This document shows positions 44,546 to 55,801 of a DNA stretch of 64,000 nucleotides, in pieces. Origin of the DNA: Costus lasius. Its lineage: Eukaryota; Streptophyta; Magnoliopsida; Zingiberales; Costaceae. A program made the position numbers and the translations under genes. Every line of letters starts with the position of its first letter. Within the stretch, counting starts at the first letter, position 1. The DNA lies in the NCBI GenBank assembly GCA_027563935.2, contig CM050449.1, forward strand, positions 48,644,507 through 48,708,506, in the 5' to 3' direction. The notes under the pieces were generated by a model that saw only the letters and a program-made list of their open reading frames with translations, was not told the DNA's origin and searched no databases.

Positions 44546-47500
44546 ATGAGCTTCAATGTGCGATCCCTACTGGAAAGGGAGAAGTTTGCTGGGCCGAACT
44601 TCTCAGACTGGTTCGGACACCTTAAGATTGTTCTTAAGGCAGAGAGGAAACTGTATGTCCTCGAGACGGCGATACCGCCTCAGCCCGCTCCGAACGCCGC
44701 AAGGGCGGTTCGGGAAGCTTATGAAAAGCACGTCAATGATAGCATTGATGTCGCTTGCCTGATGCTAGCGTCTATGACGCCACCGCTGCAGCGTCAGCAT
44801 GAGGATATGTCTGCTATAGACATGATAGCAAACCTCAAGATGCTGTATGCTGCACAGGCGAGGACAGAACGCTATAATCTGACAAAGCTGTTCTTTCAGA
44901 GCAAACTGGCTGAAGGGAGCCCAGTGGGAGCTCACGTGCTCAAGATGATTGGGCACAAGGAGGCTCTAGAGAAACTGGGGCATACCATCAACCAGGAGCT
45001 TGCTGTAGACATCATTCTGCAGTCTCTCCCGCCCTCTTTCGATGCGTTCATTATTAACTTTAATATGAACAAAATCGATTGTACTCCGGCAGAGCTGCTG
45101 AATATGCTCTTGACTACTGAGGAGACTCTGAAGGGAAAGCCTTCGACCTCTGTCTTAATGGTTCCTTTTAGGAACAAGAAGAAGGGGAAGAAGGGCAAGG
45201 CCCCTGTCAAGAGTTACAGCAAGGCTCTGAAGAAAAAAGTTAAGCGGTCAAAGGAATACAGATGTTTCCACTGTGGCCAGCTGGGTCACTGGAAAAAGGA
45301 CTGTAAAGCGCTCCAAGGAGACAAGAGGGGAAGCATCGCTTCTGGCTCAGGTATTTACGTGACGGAAGTCATGGTTTCATCTTCTTCTATTTCATGGGTG
45401 TTGGACACTGCATGTGGAGTTCACATTTGTTCAAATGTATAGGAACTCAAGAGAAGAAGACAGGTGGTACAGCATGAGGTGGACCTACGAGTTGGAAACG
45501 GGGCACGGGTTGCTGCTGTTGCTGTAGGAGACTATTTCATCTCATTGCCATCTGGACTTGTATTGGAACTAGACAATTGTTACTTTGTTCCCAGCATTAC
45601 TAAAAATATTATCTCCATTCCTGCTCTTGTCAGGAAGGGATTTTCCTTTGAATGCAATATTTCAAAGTGTGTTTTATCTTTTGATAATATTGTTTATGCT
45701 ACTGGTTCAATTAACAATGGGTTATTCATGTTGGACATGGAATGTTCTATACAAAATATTGATATTAAGAAAGCCAAGTATGCTGATGACAGCACCTTGC
45801 TATGGCATAGTCGTTTAGGCCATATTAACAAGAAGCGCATTAAGCTGTTGCATGATCATGGACTACTGGGATCATTCTCCTATGAGGAGATTGATACATG
45901 CAAGGCTTGTTTAATGGGTAAAATGACGAAGTCACCTTTTCTTAACAAAGGTCAAAGGGCTTCAGGTTTACTTGACCTTATACACAGTGATGTGTGTGGG
46001 CCATTTAGTACACATGCCAGAGGTGGCTATCAGTACTTCATAACCTTTACTGATGATTTCAGTAGGTATGGGTATGTCTATCTGATGAGACATAAAAGTG
46101 AATCTTTTGACAAGTTCAAAGAATTCAAGAATGAAGTACAGAATCAGCTAGGCCGAAATATCAAGGCACTTCGTTCTGATCGAGGTGGAGAATACTTGAG
46201 TCATGCGTTTACTGACTATCTGAAGGAGTGTGGGATTATCTCATAGCTCACTCCGCCGGGAACATCGCAATGGAATGGTGTGTCCGAGAGGAGAAATAGA
46301 ACGTTACTTGATATGGTTCGTTTTATGATGAGTCAGGCTACTCTTCCATATTCCTTTTGGGGATTTGCACTGGAGACAACTGCAAAGGTACTAAACCGAG
46401 TACCATCCAAGGCAGTTTCAAAGACGCCATATGAGTTATGGTATGGGAAACAGCCGAGCTTGACATTTATCAGGATCTGGGGCTGCGAGGCTTATGTCAA
46501 AAAGCTCGCCTCTGGGAAACTAGAGAGCAGATCTGAGAAATGTATCTTTGTCGGTTACCCTAAGGAAACTAAGGGTTATTATTTCTACGATCCCAAAGAG
46601 AACAAGGTATTTGTTGCTCGGACGGCCATATTTCTTGAGAAGGAGTTTCTTCTGCAAGAGGCTAGTGGGAGAGAAATAAAGCTGGATGAGAATCCAGAGG
46701 AAGGACAAAGTGGTCAAGCACAGTTGGATGAGCCTGAGCCGGTAGAACAGGTTACTGAACAACCTGAGGCTCAGATATCACGGGAACCGCGAAGATCGGG
46801 AAGGATCCGTCAACAGCCTGAGCGCTATGACGGAGTCTACATCATTGATAATGATGAACCCCTTACTTATGCAGATGCGGTCAGTGGACCGGAGTCAGCG
46901 AGATGGCTTGAAGCTATCCGCGCCGAGATGGACTCCATGTCAGATAACCAAGTCTGGGATTTGGTTGATCCGCCTCCGGGAGTTATCCCTATAGGCTGTA
47001 AATGGATCTTCAAGAAGAAGATTGACATGGATGGTAACGTGGTTACCTATAAAGGCAGGCTAGTTGCGAAAGGTTTCAAACAAATCTACGGGATAGATTA
47101 TGATGAAACTTTCTCACCTGTAGCTATGTTTAAGTCTATTCGGATTCTTTTTGCGATAGCAGCATATTACGATTATGAGATCTGGCAAATGGATGTGAAG
47201 ACGGCTTTCCTTAATGGAAATCTGGATGAGGATATGTATATGACACAACCAGAAGGTTTCACTAATCCATCAGATCGTCATAAGATATGCAAGTTAAAGA
47301 AGTCTATTTATGGACTTAAACAAGCATCTAGGAGCTGGAATATTCGTTTTGATGAATCAGTCAGTGAATTTGGTTTCATCAAGAACGAGGATGACCCGTG
47401 TGTATATAAGAGGTTTAGTGGGAGCGTGATTACTTTCCTAGTCCTCTACGTCGATGATATCTTGATCATTGGAAACGATATTCCTGAAATGCATGCGGTT

Positions 47501-48430
47501 AAGGCATGGTTAAGGAAATGTTTTCAGATGAAAGATTTGGGAGAAGCAGCCTATGTATTAGGTGTGAAGATCTACAGGGATAGATCTAAGAGGCTTCTCG
47601 GGCTGTGCCAGAGTACTTACATCGATAAAGTCCTGGAGAGATTTCATTTAGAGAATTCTAAAAGAGGATATCTTCCAGTCAGACATGGTCTGAATCTTTC
47701 GAAGAGTCAGTGTCCACAAACACAGACTGAGAAAGATGAAATGGACAATACGCCTTATGCTTCGGCTATTGGGTCCATAATGTATGCGATGTTGTGTACT
47801 CACCCGGACGTCGCTTACGGGTTAAGCGTGACCAGTCGGTTCCAAAGTAATCCAGGTCAGGCACACTGGATTGCAGTCAAGAACATTTTAAAATATCTGC
47901 GGAGGACCAAAGATATGTTCTTGATATATGGTGGTCAGGAAGAACTCAGTATTGAAGGATATACTGACGCTTCATTCCAGTCAGACCAGGATGATTTCCG
48001 ATCGCAATCAGGCTATGTTTTTAGCTTGAATGGAGGAGCAGTGGTGTGGAAAAGTTTCAAACAGTCAACTGTTGCTGATTCCACAACAGAAGCCGAGTAT
48101 GTTGCAGCCTCGGAAGCATCCAAGGAGGCAGTGTGGATTCGTAAGTTCGTGAGAGAACTTGGTGTTGTTCCTTCGAGTGCAGATCCTTTGGTTATCTTTT
48201 GTGATAACACTGGAGCAATCGCACAAGCAAAGGAACCACGGTCGCACCAGAAGTCCAAGCACATACAGAGACGGTTTCACTTGATCAGGGAGATCATAGA
48301 TCGTGGCGAGATCAAAGTCTGCAAGGTTCATACAGATGACAATCTGGCAGACCCACTTACTAAGCCTCTGGCGCAGCAGAAGCATGTGAAGCACTGTAAT
48401 AATATGGGTTTGAGATTTCTCAACCATTAG
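44546..48430 (+). pseudogene. A7 copia gag-pol with two CAG-to-TAG stops
   Basis: Same 3885-nt frame length as the intact A2 gene, with no frameshift. TAG at 45440-45442 replaces a Gln just after the protease motif, and TAG at 46244-46246 replaces a Gln in the integrase core (before L-T-P). Both are C-to-T changes in a CAG (CHG) context. Gag with zinc knuckle (about 45260) and protease active site precede the first stop, so a Gag-like product of 298 aa could still be made. RT (Y-V-D-D near 47450) and RNase H are otherwise intact. Confidence 0.94.
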
Positions 48431-48450
48431 ATTAAGTGCAAGTGGGAGAT

Positions 48451-50133
48451 TGTTGGGGTATGCCCTTAAGGCTAATGTTTGAGGCCTTGGGATTGTATCA
48501 GTATCATGTATAAACTTTTATGTTTATAAAGGCAATGGTTGTTATTCAGGTTGTTACCTTGTCTGCTGTAATAAGTGTACGTCTGAATAATGTCTCAGTA
48601 CTATTCAGCTAGGCTGACATGCAGTAAAGTCCTTAGTCGATATATCTTGGTGAACATGAGACAGCCTTGATATGGTTAAGACTAATATGTGTTCTAATCT
48701 TATAGGATGCTTCGAGCATGGAATAAGATGTAGACTCATGGGTACATTGGATGTACTGGACAGACCCTACTAGGTTATTCAATTGCTTGTCACAATGTGA
48801 ATAATCCTTGAATTCGACAAGTGGCACATTTCCTCTGACTTGAGATCACTTGTGTTTCTAAATGATGATTGTCATTGTTTTGAGGTGGTTCAATATCATT
48901 TGAAACATAATGGTTATAGACTATCTTGGATGGTGAGCTTGAGTCAGGTTAGGGCACTAGTGATAGACAAAGGATTGCCGTCTCCTTGTTTAAGGAGTGT
49001 GATGTTCTAAAGGGCCCCCCTGGATGAGATGATTGAGAAAGTGTATGGCCATACCCAGGTGACTATGTTCATCTGATCTAATCATGCTCATCATATTGGA
49101 GTTACAGGCTGGACACGCTTGTCCAATAAGAACATCCAGTGGCAAAGGAATCTTGTATGCCTTGTGAGTTGATTCACACTTGTGCTGTGGTTTGGGTGTA
49201 GTCTTGGAAGACTCTTTCCTTTATATCGGGAGACAGTGATGTGTTGCTAGATACCCCTCACTGATCGTGATAACGTGAGTTATCGTTACCGACATTTAAA
49301 GGAAACCCTCAGGGTCGCACAATTTGATGATATGGCTTACTTAAGTCAGATCGTGTGGACTGAATTATTTGGGTTCAGTTTAAAGGGATTTAATCTCTGA
49401 TTGTGAGTGAGATCTGGTCTGATCATGTTTGATTGATTAGGGCTTGAGATCAGTAAGCTTCGATCGAGAGAATGGATGCTAGATCGGTGAGATCAAGGGC
49501 ATCAAGAGATGAACGGTTAGATCTGAAACCTTAGAGTTTATTATGATCTAGACCAAATTTCTTGGGTTAATTGGTCTTTGAACCAAACCAAATTGAACCA
49601 GCTCATCATGTGAGCGTATGGTTCAAGTGAAGAGGTTTTTGCGATTGGGATAAACCCATGGTCGCATGTGGAGGAGTGGTTTTCTATTTTTAGAAAACAT
49701 GATCACTACGTGACCACAACTCACGTTGTATCTTCACGCTTTCCTCTCGCCCTCTTGTCGTCTCTTGTTTTTGGGTTCTTACACTCTTTGCGAGAGAAGA
49801 AGGTGGACGACATTGGTGAAGGTTTCGGCCAAGCAAAATTCTTCTCATCCCTTTCACTCGACAAGAACTCCTTAGAACCTTGCTAGCACAAGGAGCACTA
49901 AGGGAGTAGGCGACATCATTTGTGTGCGGTACCTTAGGAGGAAAGCTCTCTTGCGATCTTCTTCCAAAGCTCCATCAAAGCGATGGCCATGGTATGAATC
50001 TTCTCTGATCTATACTAGTTCATGAAAGTTGATCATATGACATGCAAAAGGTCATGAGAAACCCTTGCTTCCGCTCGAAAATTATTGTTATGCGCCTATC
50101 TAGGGTTTCGCTCCCCCTTGAAGGGGACTTACA
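48451..50133 (+). repeat. A7 3' LTR
   Basis: 1683 bp, near-identical partner of 41044-42728. Directly preceded by AAGTGGGAGAT. Confidence 0.94.
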
Positions 50134-50138
50134 AAAAG

Positions 50139-50911
50139 AATGCAACATAGCCCATAAAAAAAACAACTCAGACTGACGGATCATCCTGTCACTCTCGTCG
50201 CATCCAAAAATGGTATGGGCCATAATCCAATGGACGTATCGTAGAATTGGGTTGCTGATGCTAGTGCCCCGGACAACTTGAGCAGAAAAGTTATACTTAG
50301 TGGTGATATCCCCCCCCCCCCCCACAAAAAAAAAAGTGGTTCTCTGAATAATCTCTAGGCACCTTTCGCGTGCAGGGCTCTGGGAAGCCATAGACGCTTC
50401 GCAACTGAGTCAGCTTCATAGAGTGCTCTAGGTTCTCTAGCTAGAAAGTGAGGTGCCTGGGGTCGGTATCAATAATAGTCTCTGCCCCAACATCAATGGA
50501 AGTGAAAAACTCCAGTGTGAGCCCTAGATATGTAGGATGGTTCATAAGAAAGAACTGGCTCCAACTGACGTTTTATTATAGCCACTCCACGTCATCCAAG
50601 ACCTAACATGCTCAGTGTTCCACGATCCAGGTAGTGTGTGTTGGTAACCTTACGCTGAACCAGTATGTTGTAATGCTCTTCTTGCTCTGCATTACGGAAC
50701 AGGATGCCGAACTCGCTTGAACTAGAGGCTACTACTGCGTGGTAGATGACGATCTCCGTGAAGAAGAGGGTGTGGTAGGAATCCTCGGCTATTGTGATTG
50801 AGAAGGATGCGGTAGTGGCATTGGCGTGTACTCATCATCTTCCATGGAGGAGTCAAACATGGAATGCGGGATGGACCGCCGAGAGACCAACACTTTCTGT
50901 TTAGGTGCCAT
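50139..50911 (-). pseudogene. Athila-ORF1-like pseudogene, N-terminal piece
   Basis: Candidate start M-A-P-K-Q-K-V at 50911. The minus strand then reads T-L-E-F-F-T-S-I-D-V and L-E-N-L-E-H-S-M-K-L-T-Q-L, then, in another frame, N-P-I-L-R-Y-V-H-W-I-M-A-H-T-I-F and R-Q-S-E-L-F-F-L-W-A-M-L-H-S-F. It is cut by A7 at 50138 and continues at 41043. Multiple stops and frameshifts, and a C-tract plus A-tract at 50311-50335 replaces codons. The motif order matches plant Athila-type ORF1 proteins (PF03078-like, from memory). Whether it belongs to a longer retroelement is not shown. Confidence 0.55.
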
Positions 50912-52060
50912 CAGAAAGGGGATATAGCTTGCACTGATGTCTGGTGATGACGAGGGGAGGTCAGAAGCAAATCCACAAGAATCAAAAATGGTGGCGGTGA
51001 TCTGAACAATCGGTGGCGAGAAATCCCAAAAAACTGAAAACTCGCAGATCAGATGTGAAAACCGATGATCATGAGCGCAAACCTTGGGGGAAACTCTAGT
51101 TGGAAAGCAAGAACTCGCCTGGAAGCAGTAATAAGCTAAAAGATCGCCCGATAGGGAAGGATCGTGAGCGGTGTGAGTTTGGGGCAAACCCTAGTAGTTG
51201 AGCGCGTATATATACGGCTGGGATAATATTGAAATCACGAGTGAACACGGGTGTGTTCACCCAACCGTGAAGTCCTCTATAAGATTGCGGTATTTTTGAT
51301 ATCATGGGTGAATACCAGCATTTTACCCCACCCGTGAAGTATTTTGTGGAAATTCTGCTTCGCTCACATATAGTAGCCTTTACTAGTGAACCCAAAATCT
51401 TCACTCGGCCGTAAAGTTCTCTGTTACAATTCTAATATCCCAATACAGTATACTTCATGCCTGAACACATGATTCATCATCTGGCTGTGATCTTCTCTAT
51501 GAAAAACCAGTTTTTAGCCATCTACAATATACTTCATGGGTGAACCCCGATGTATTCACCTGGCCGTAAAGTTATCTATGCTGCGCAAAAAGTTTGGCTT
51601 GAGTAGTCTGCTTTCCCAGTAAATTCCTACAATACAAAATAGTTCACTATCAGCAAAAATTCTCAATCATAACACATTAAAACATAACAAAACCAATCTA
51701 CCAAAGTGTTTATCTAAAATAACTAAAAATCAACTCAATGTTGTGTCCACAAGTGCACGAATACTTTGAAGTAATAAAAAGATATCAAACCACAAAGACC
51801 TACGTGTTAAGTACCAAATAATTGTATTCTCACTAGCTAAGCAATCGATTATACTAGTATAAATGATAGAAAGTACACGAAATCAGAGAGATAAACTAGG
51901 ACTAGGGTTTCATTGATGACTCTAAATTTTATAGCATTTTTCATACTTATTCGCTACTCTTTTGTGTCATATTCTTGCTATTTTTCTTTATTTTTATACC
52001 TTATTTGTCAAATACTTCGGAGTCTACACCTTTCTTTGTTTTTGATCAATTTCAGGTAAA
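50912..52060. other. Upstream flank of the Athila-like pseudogene; degenerate repeats
   Basis: No supported gene. From about 51230 to 51570 a degenerate motif of the form GGGTGAA...TTCAC...CCGTAAAGTT recurs four or five times at roughly 90-120 bp. The rest is AT-rich. It may be the 5' region or LTR of the old element carrying the ORF1-like sequence. Confidence 0.45.
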
Positions 52061-54125
52061 TGTTGGTGTATATGCCCTAGGACCTACTTTTGGTCCATCT
52101 TTGTACTACTTGACTCTGATATTAATATATATCTTTCTGGCAATGTCGTTATCATTGTTTGTCTACACCTGCGATTGTGTACTTACATGATAATGTCCCT
52201 GGAGACAGATTGGATCTGTGCTCGAACTATAGTCCCCAGTCGATGTACCTGAGTGGATATGGGACAACTCTGGTACTTGTGAGACTGGTATGTGAGCTGG
52301 TTAGGCACGTGGTGCTAACGCAGACACATGGGTATATCATTGGAAGATATACTGGATAGACCCGCTGTGAGGCTATGACTTGGTGTCATGAGTTATCCTC
52401 ACAAGTGACAGGAGATGCATTGATCCCTTGACATGAGGTCATTGGCCATTCTATATGGTTAGGGATATGCTTTGATGCAACCTAACACCTTGCCGTAGTT
52501 GGGAGGTCATAACGGTTGTCATTGAGCATGTCACGACCCATATGAGAAGGTCAATGGATAGACAAAGGATTTGCCCCTTCATGAATGAAGCTTGATATCC
52601 ATGGAGCTCCTCTATGGTTCTATGACTGAAAGTGTATGGCCATACCCAGGTGCGAACCTGATTTAGTCATAGCCATGTGATTGGGTGAAAACAAGTGGTG
52701 ACACACTTGTCCAATCGGATATCAGTTCGACAAAGAGACTGTAATGCATCTGTACCTAGTTGCGATGATGGGGATGTCGATGTCGATATCCATTCCGATG
52801 ACTTGGGTAGTAGTGATGCACTGCTAGGTGCCACTCACTGCTTGTGGTGACATTTGGTCAGCACTGCCAACGTCAGAGGGACCTACAGGGTCGCACACCT
52901 AGATACTCAAGTTCTCGTATTGATCGGGAAGCCTTATGATCGAGTTATTGGATAACTCGGATCTATTTGGGAGATTTCATCAGCGCCAATGGGCCTAATG
53001 AGATGGAAAAATGTTATTGGAGCCAAACTTCATTTTTGGCAGGTTGACCCGTATTTGACCATGGTTGGCCACATTTGAATTAGGGTTGCATTGGATTGGA
53101 TCCAAGTGCTTAATCAACCCATGTAATGAAGTTTGGGCTAGCTCGTTATCCAATGAGGCCCGATAACAAGTTCTCATGAAGTGAGAAAAGGTTAAAAGGG
53201 TATAATGGGGACAAAACTTCTCCCCTAGGCGCCTATGGGCATAATGGGGAGAAGTGGCGCAATTTGCTTCATTAGGAAGCTTTAGGCGCCTTGCCCCTCT
53301 ACCTTGGATGGTATGCTTGCTTCTATGGCAAGTCTTGGGGCTGATATGGCTTGATAGACTTCTTTGGAAGGTCTCATGCGCATATGGATAATTAGGAGAG
53401 GTTTATGGTAAAGTCTTGGAGACTTTCCTTACCTCAAACCCTAATTACTCTCTCCCCTTTACCCTAGCCGCCTCCTCCTTTGAGAATTGCGCCCACACCC
53501 TATTATTGCTGCCCCCTCTTGCCTCTCTATATATACATGGGTATATGCGAGAGCAAGAGATTGATTTTTGGCGTGAGCAAGAATTAGAAGGGTAAAGAGG
53601 GAGGCTTTGGCGAAAGTCTTCTCTTCCATCTTCATCCTAGTCACAAGTCTCTTCTATCCTTCTTCTCTTGGAGCAAGGACGGATAGGACTTGGTGTCTTC
53701 ACCCTCTTGCCTCTTATCTTGGTGCACCTTCTCTAGGAGTTGGCGCAAGTAAGGATGAGGAATTGAAGACATGGCGGCAACATCTCCATCTTTCTTCTTC
53801 ATTGGCGCTTCTACTTTAGAAGTGGTGCAAGGGTTGAAGAAAGTGCACGAGGGCTTGGATCTTCTTCCCGAGGTTAGCACCGGGTGTGGAAGAAGAGGAC
53901 TCGAGGCATCCGTGTGTGTGAGACTGCAGAGGGCGCACGCTTGGGCGCCTATCACGACATCGACCTCATCTTGCTCTGAGGTATTCTCTAACTCATCGTG
54001 TCGACCCCCTTGCATGCGATCTTCACTGGTTTTTGGGACCGGCCTGTTTCGGGGACATTCTTCCGCTGTGCAATGTATGTATGTGTCTCTGAAAAATTGT
54101 AAAATGTCCCCGGGGTTTCCCAACA
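52061..54125 (+). repeat. B3 5' LTR
   Basis: 2065 bp, TGTTGGTG...TTTCCCAACA. Clearly diverged from the B1 and B2 LTRs, including longer C-rich promoter-side sequence around 53220-53800. TATA-like CTATATATA near 53525. Confidence 0.92.
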
Positions 54126-54126
54126 G

Positions 54127-54138
54127 TGGTATCAGAGC
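54127..54138 (+). other. B3 primer binding site
   Basis: TGGTATCAGAGC, one nt after the LTR. Confidence 0.92.
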
Positions 54139-55801
54139 GACTTGCAAGACTCGAACGATGTTTTATGCTTTTCTTTCATGCTCACATGCCATATCTCTAT
54201 TTTTGAAAAATAGCATAATGTATGGCAAACGATTTTTCTAAGTAGGAAAAATTAGGGTTTCTTGTTTCTATCATCCTCTCAATCTCTTTTGGATTTTTGG
54301 ACTATTTTTCTTGTCTGATTTAAAGATCAAAGGTGCACGTAGTTTTGTCAAGTAGGACGGGCATTGTGTCTTCGGACTGGCCAAGTCTCTTGATCTGACA
54401 AAATTGCCAGCCGAAAGGATCTCTGAAATCATCTTGAAAAATAAATCGCAATTAACCAAAAGATTTGTGAGAAGAAGATGAGAAAAAGAGACTGGTTTTA
54501 ATGAAAAAGTAAAATTTCAGATTTTATGTTTTTCATGAGCATGTAGAATTGCATGAGTAAATACCTTGATTGAGCATGATGTTGTGGTCGTATGTCAAGC
54601 CCCCTAGCATTCCTGTGATGTATCCTTGTGAGGCCTGCGTGCCGCTTTTCTTTTTGCTTTTAACTAAGAAGAAGATTAGGGTGGCGCATCTACTTGGAGC
54701 AAGGTGCATGCTTGCTTGGTTGCGCATCCTTGCCTGATGGCGCAACAAGCTTCAAAGGTGGCACATCCTTGCATAGGAGCGCAAGTTAGGGTTTGGCCGA
54801 GCCTTGTGCTTGTGTGCTATCCCTCTTGTGGCTTGCTAAATGGCGCACCTTCCTTGGAGGAAGACCATGGCATTGGCCGAACCTTGTGGGTGTACCCCTA
54901 GGGTTTAAGAGCTAAACCATGGGAGAATGACCTTAGAGCCAACCTTGAAGATAGAGCTAGAGGTCGGCTAGGCTAGGTCTAATCTTGGGGCTTGAATCCT
55001 AGGTCAAGAGTTGAACCCCTTTTTGGCATGGATTGGTTCAATGTCTTGAATGGGCTATGATCACATCATCCTTTTATTGCTTTCTTTACAAAAGCTAAAG
55101 CATGCCTGTGATGTTTTATCGTTATGTTATCACCATAGGATTGCATGCCTGTAATGATAGACATAAGATAAAACTGAGATGATGAGACCTTAAACAAAAA
55201 CCCTCAATTAAAATATCAAGTCTAGTAGCCTTCTAACGCGTAGCCCTCACTAAGCTATCGATCAGTGGAGTTGTGAACTGTTTCCCACCCTCATGGGACA
55301 CACCCACTTATCTTTAGAAAGTGCGTGGTGGCAATGGTTTCCCCAGTCCAGTTTTAACCTGGGCGTGCCTTCGCAAGGAAACTCGTTGGCCCTGGGCATA
55401 ACGGTTAGGGATGGACTTGACTAGAAGTTCACATGTGTTGGGCACATGGTGAAAGTCTAGAGGCATCATTGAGAGGTAAGGGTTTCATGTTGTATCTAGC
55501 CCTCGCTGGACATGAAATGCCTGGACTGTCTCAAAAAGGGGAATTGCTTGGAGCAATCGGCCGGCGCGCCCACCTTAGGAAACATGGGTCACTTTGTGCA
55601 TCTCATCCCACCCTCGTGGGATGCGAAGCCCTGTGTGGAATGAGGATCTCATCTCACTAGGAAATCTTGGATTTCTCGATTGACTTTGTGGGTTGTCAAT
55701 TCGATTAAAAATAGTGGGAGCCATGGTCATTTAAAAGGCAAGTCCAGTTTAAATGACTCGAAGTAGTACTAATCTGCTGTTTCTTGGTTGTTGTAGAACA
55801 A
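54139..55801 (+). other. B3 untranslated leader
   Basis: 1.66-kb leader aligned with that of B2 throughout. It has a TACTAAT motif at 55767-55773 and an acceptor-like TTGTTGTAG ending at 55796. No supported coding sequence. Confidence 0.8.
55272..55628 (+). promoter_or_regulatory. B3 leader three-hairpin block
   Basis: Hairpins at 55272-55302, 55483-55517 and 55592-55628. Relative to B2, changes in the second and third are to G-U pairs that keep the stem (for example TCTAGC opposite GCTGGA). The first has one C-A mismatch in the inner stem. Confidence 0.55.

Larger units (their letters stand above)
41044..50133 (+). mobile_element. A7: full-length family A element with two nonsense codons
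   Basis: 9090-bp element with LTRs 41044-42728 and 48451-50133, PBS 42731-42742 and polypurine tract 48440-48450. AAAAG duplication at 41039-41043 and 50134-50138. By eye the LTRs differ at about ten substitutions plus a few single-base indels (around 0.6-0.7%). It interrupts the Athila-like pseudogene. Confidence 0.95.

Noticed and set aside
48431..48450. Envelope-like third gene downstream of pol
   Set aside because: In A2 and A7 only about 20 nt separate the pol stop and the 3' LTR, filled by the polypurine tract.
50311..50335. C-tract followed by A-tract as a functional signal
   Set aside because: Simple slippage in a decayed pseudogene; no conserved partner elsewhere in the window, and possibly a sequencing-length artefact.
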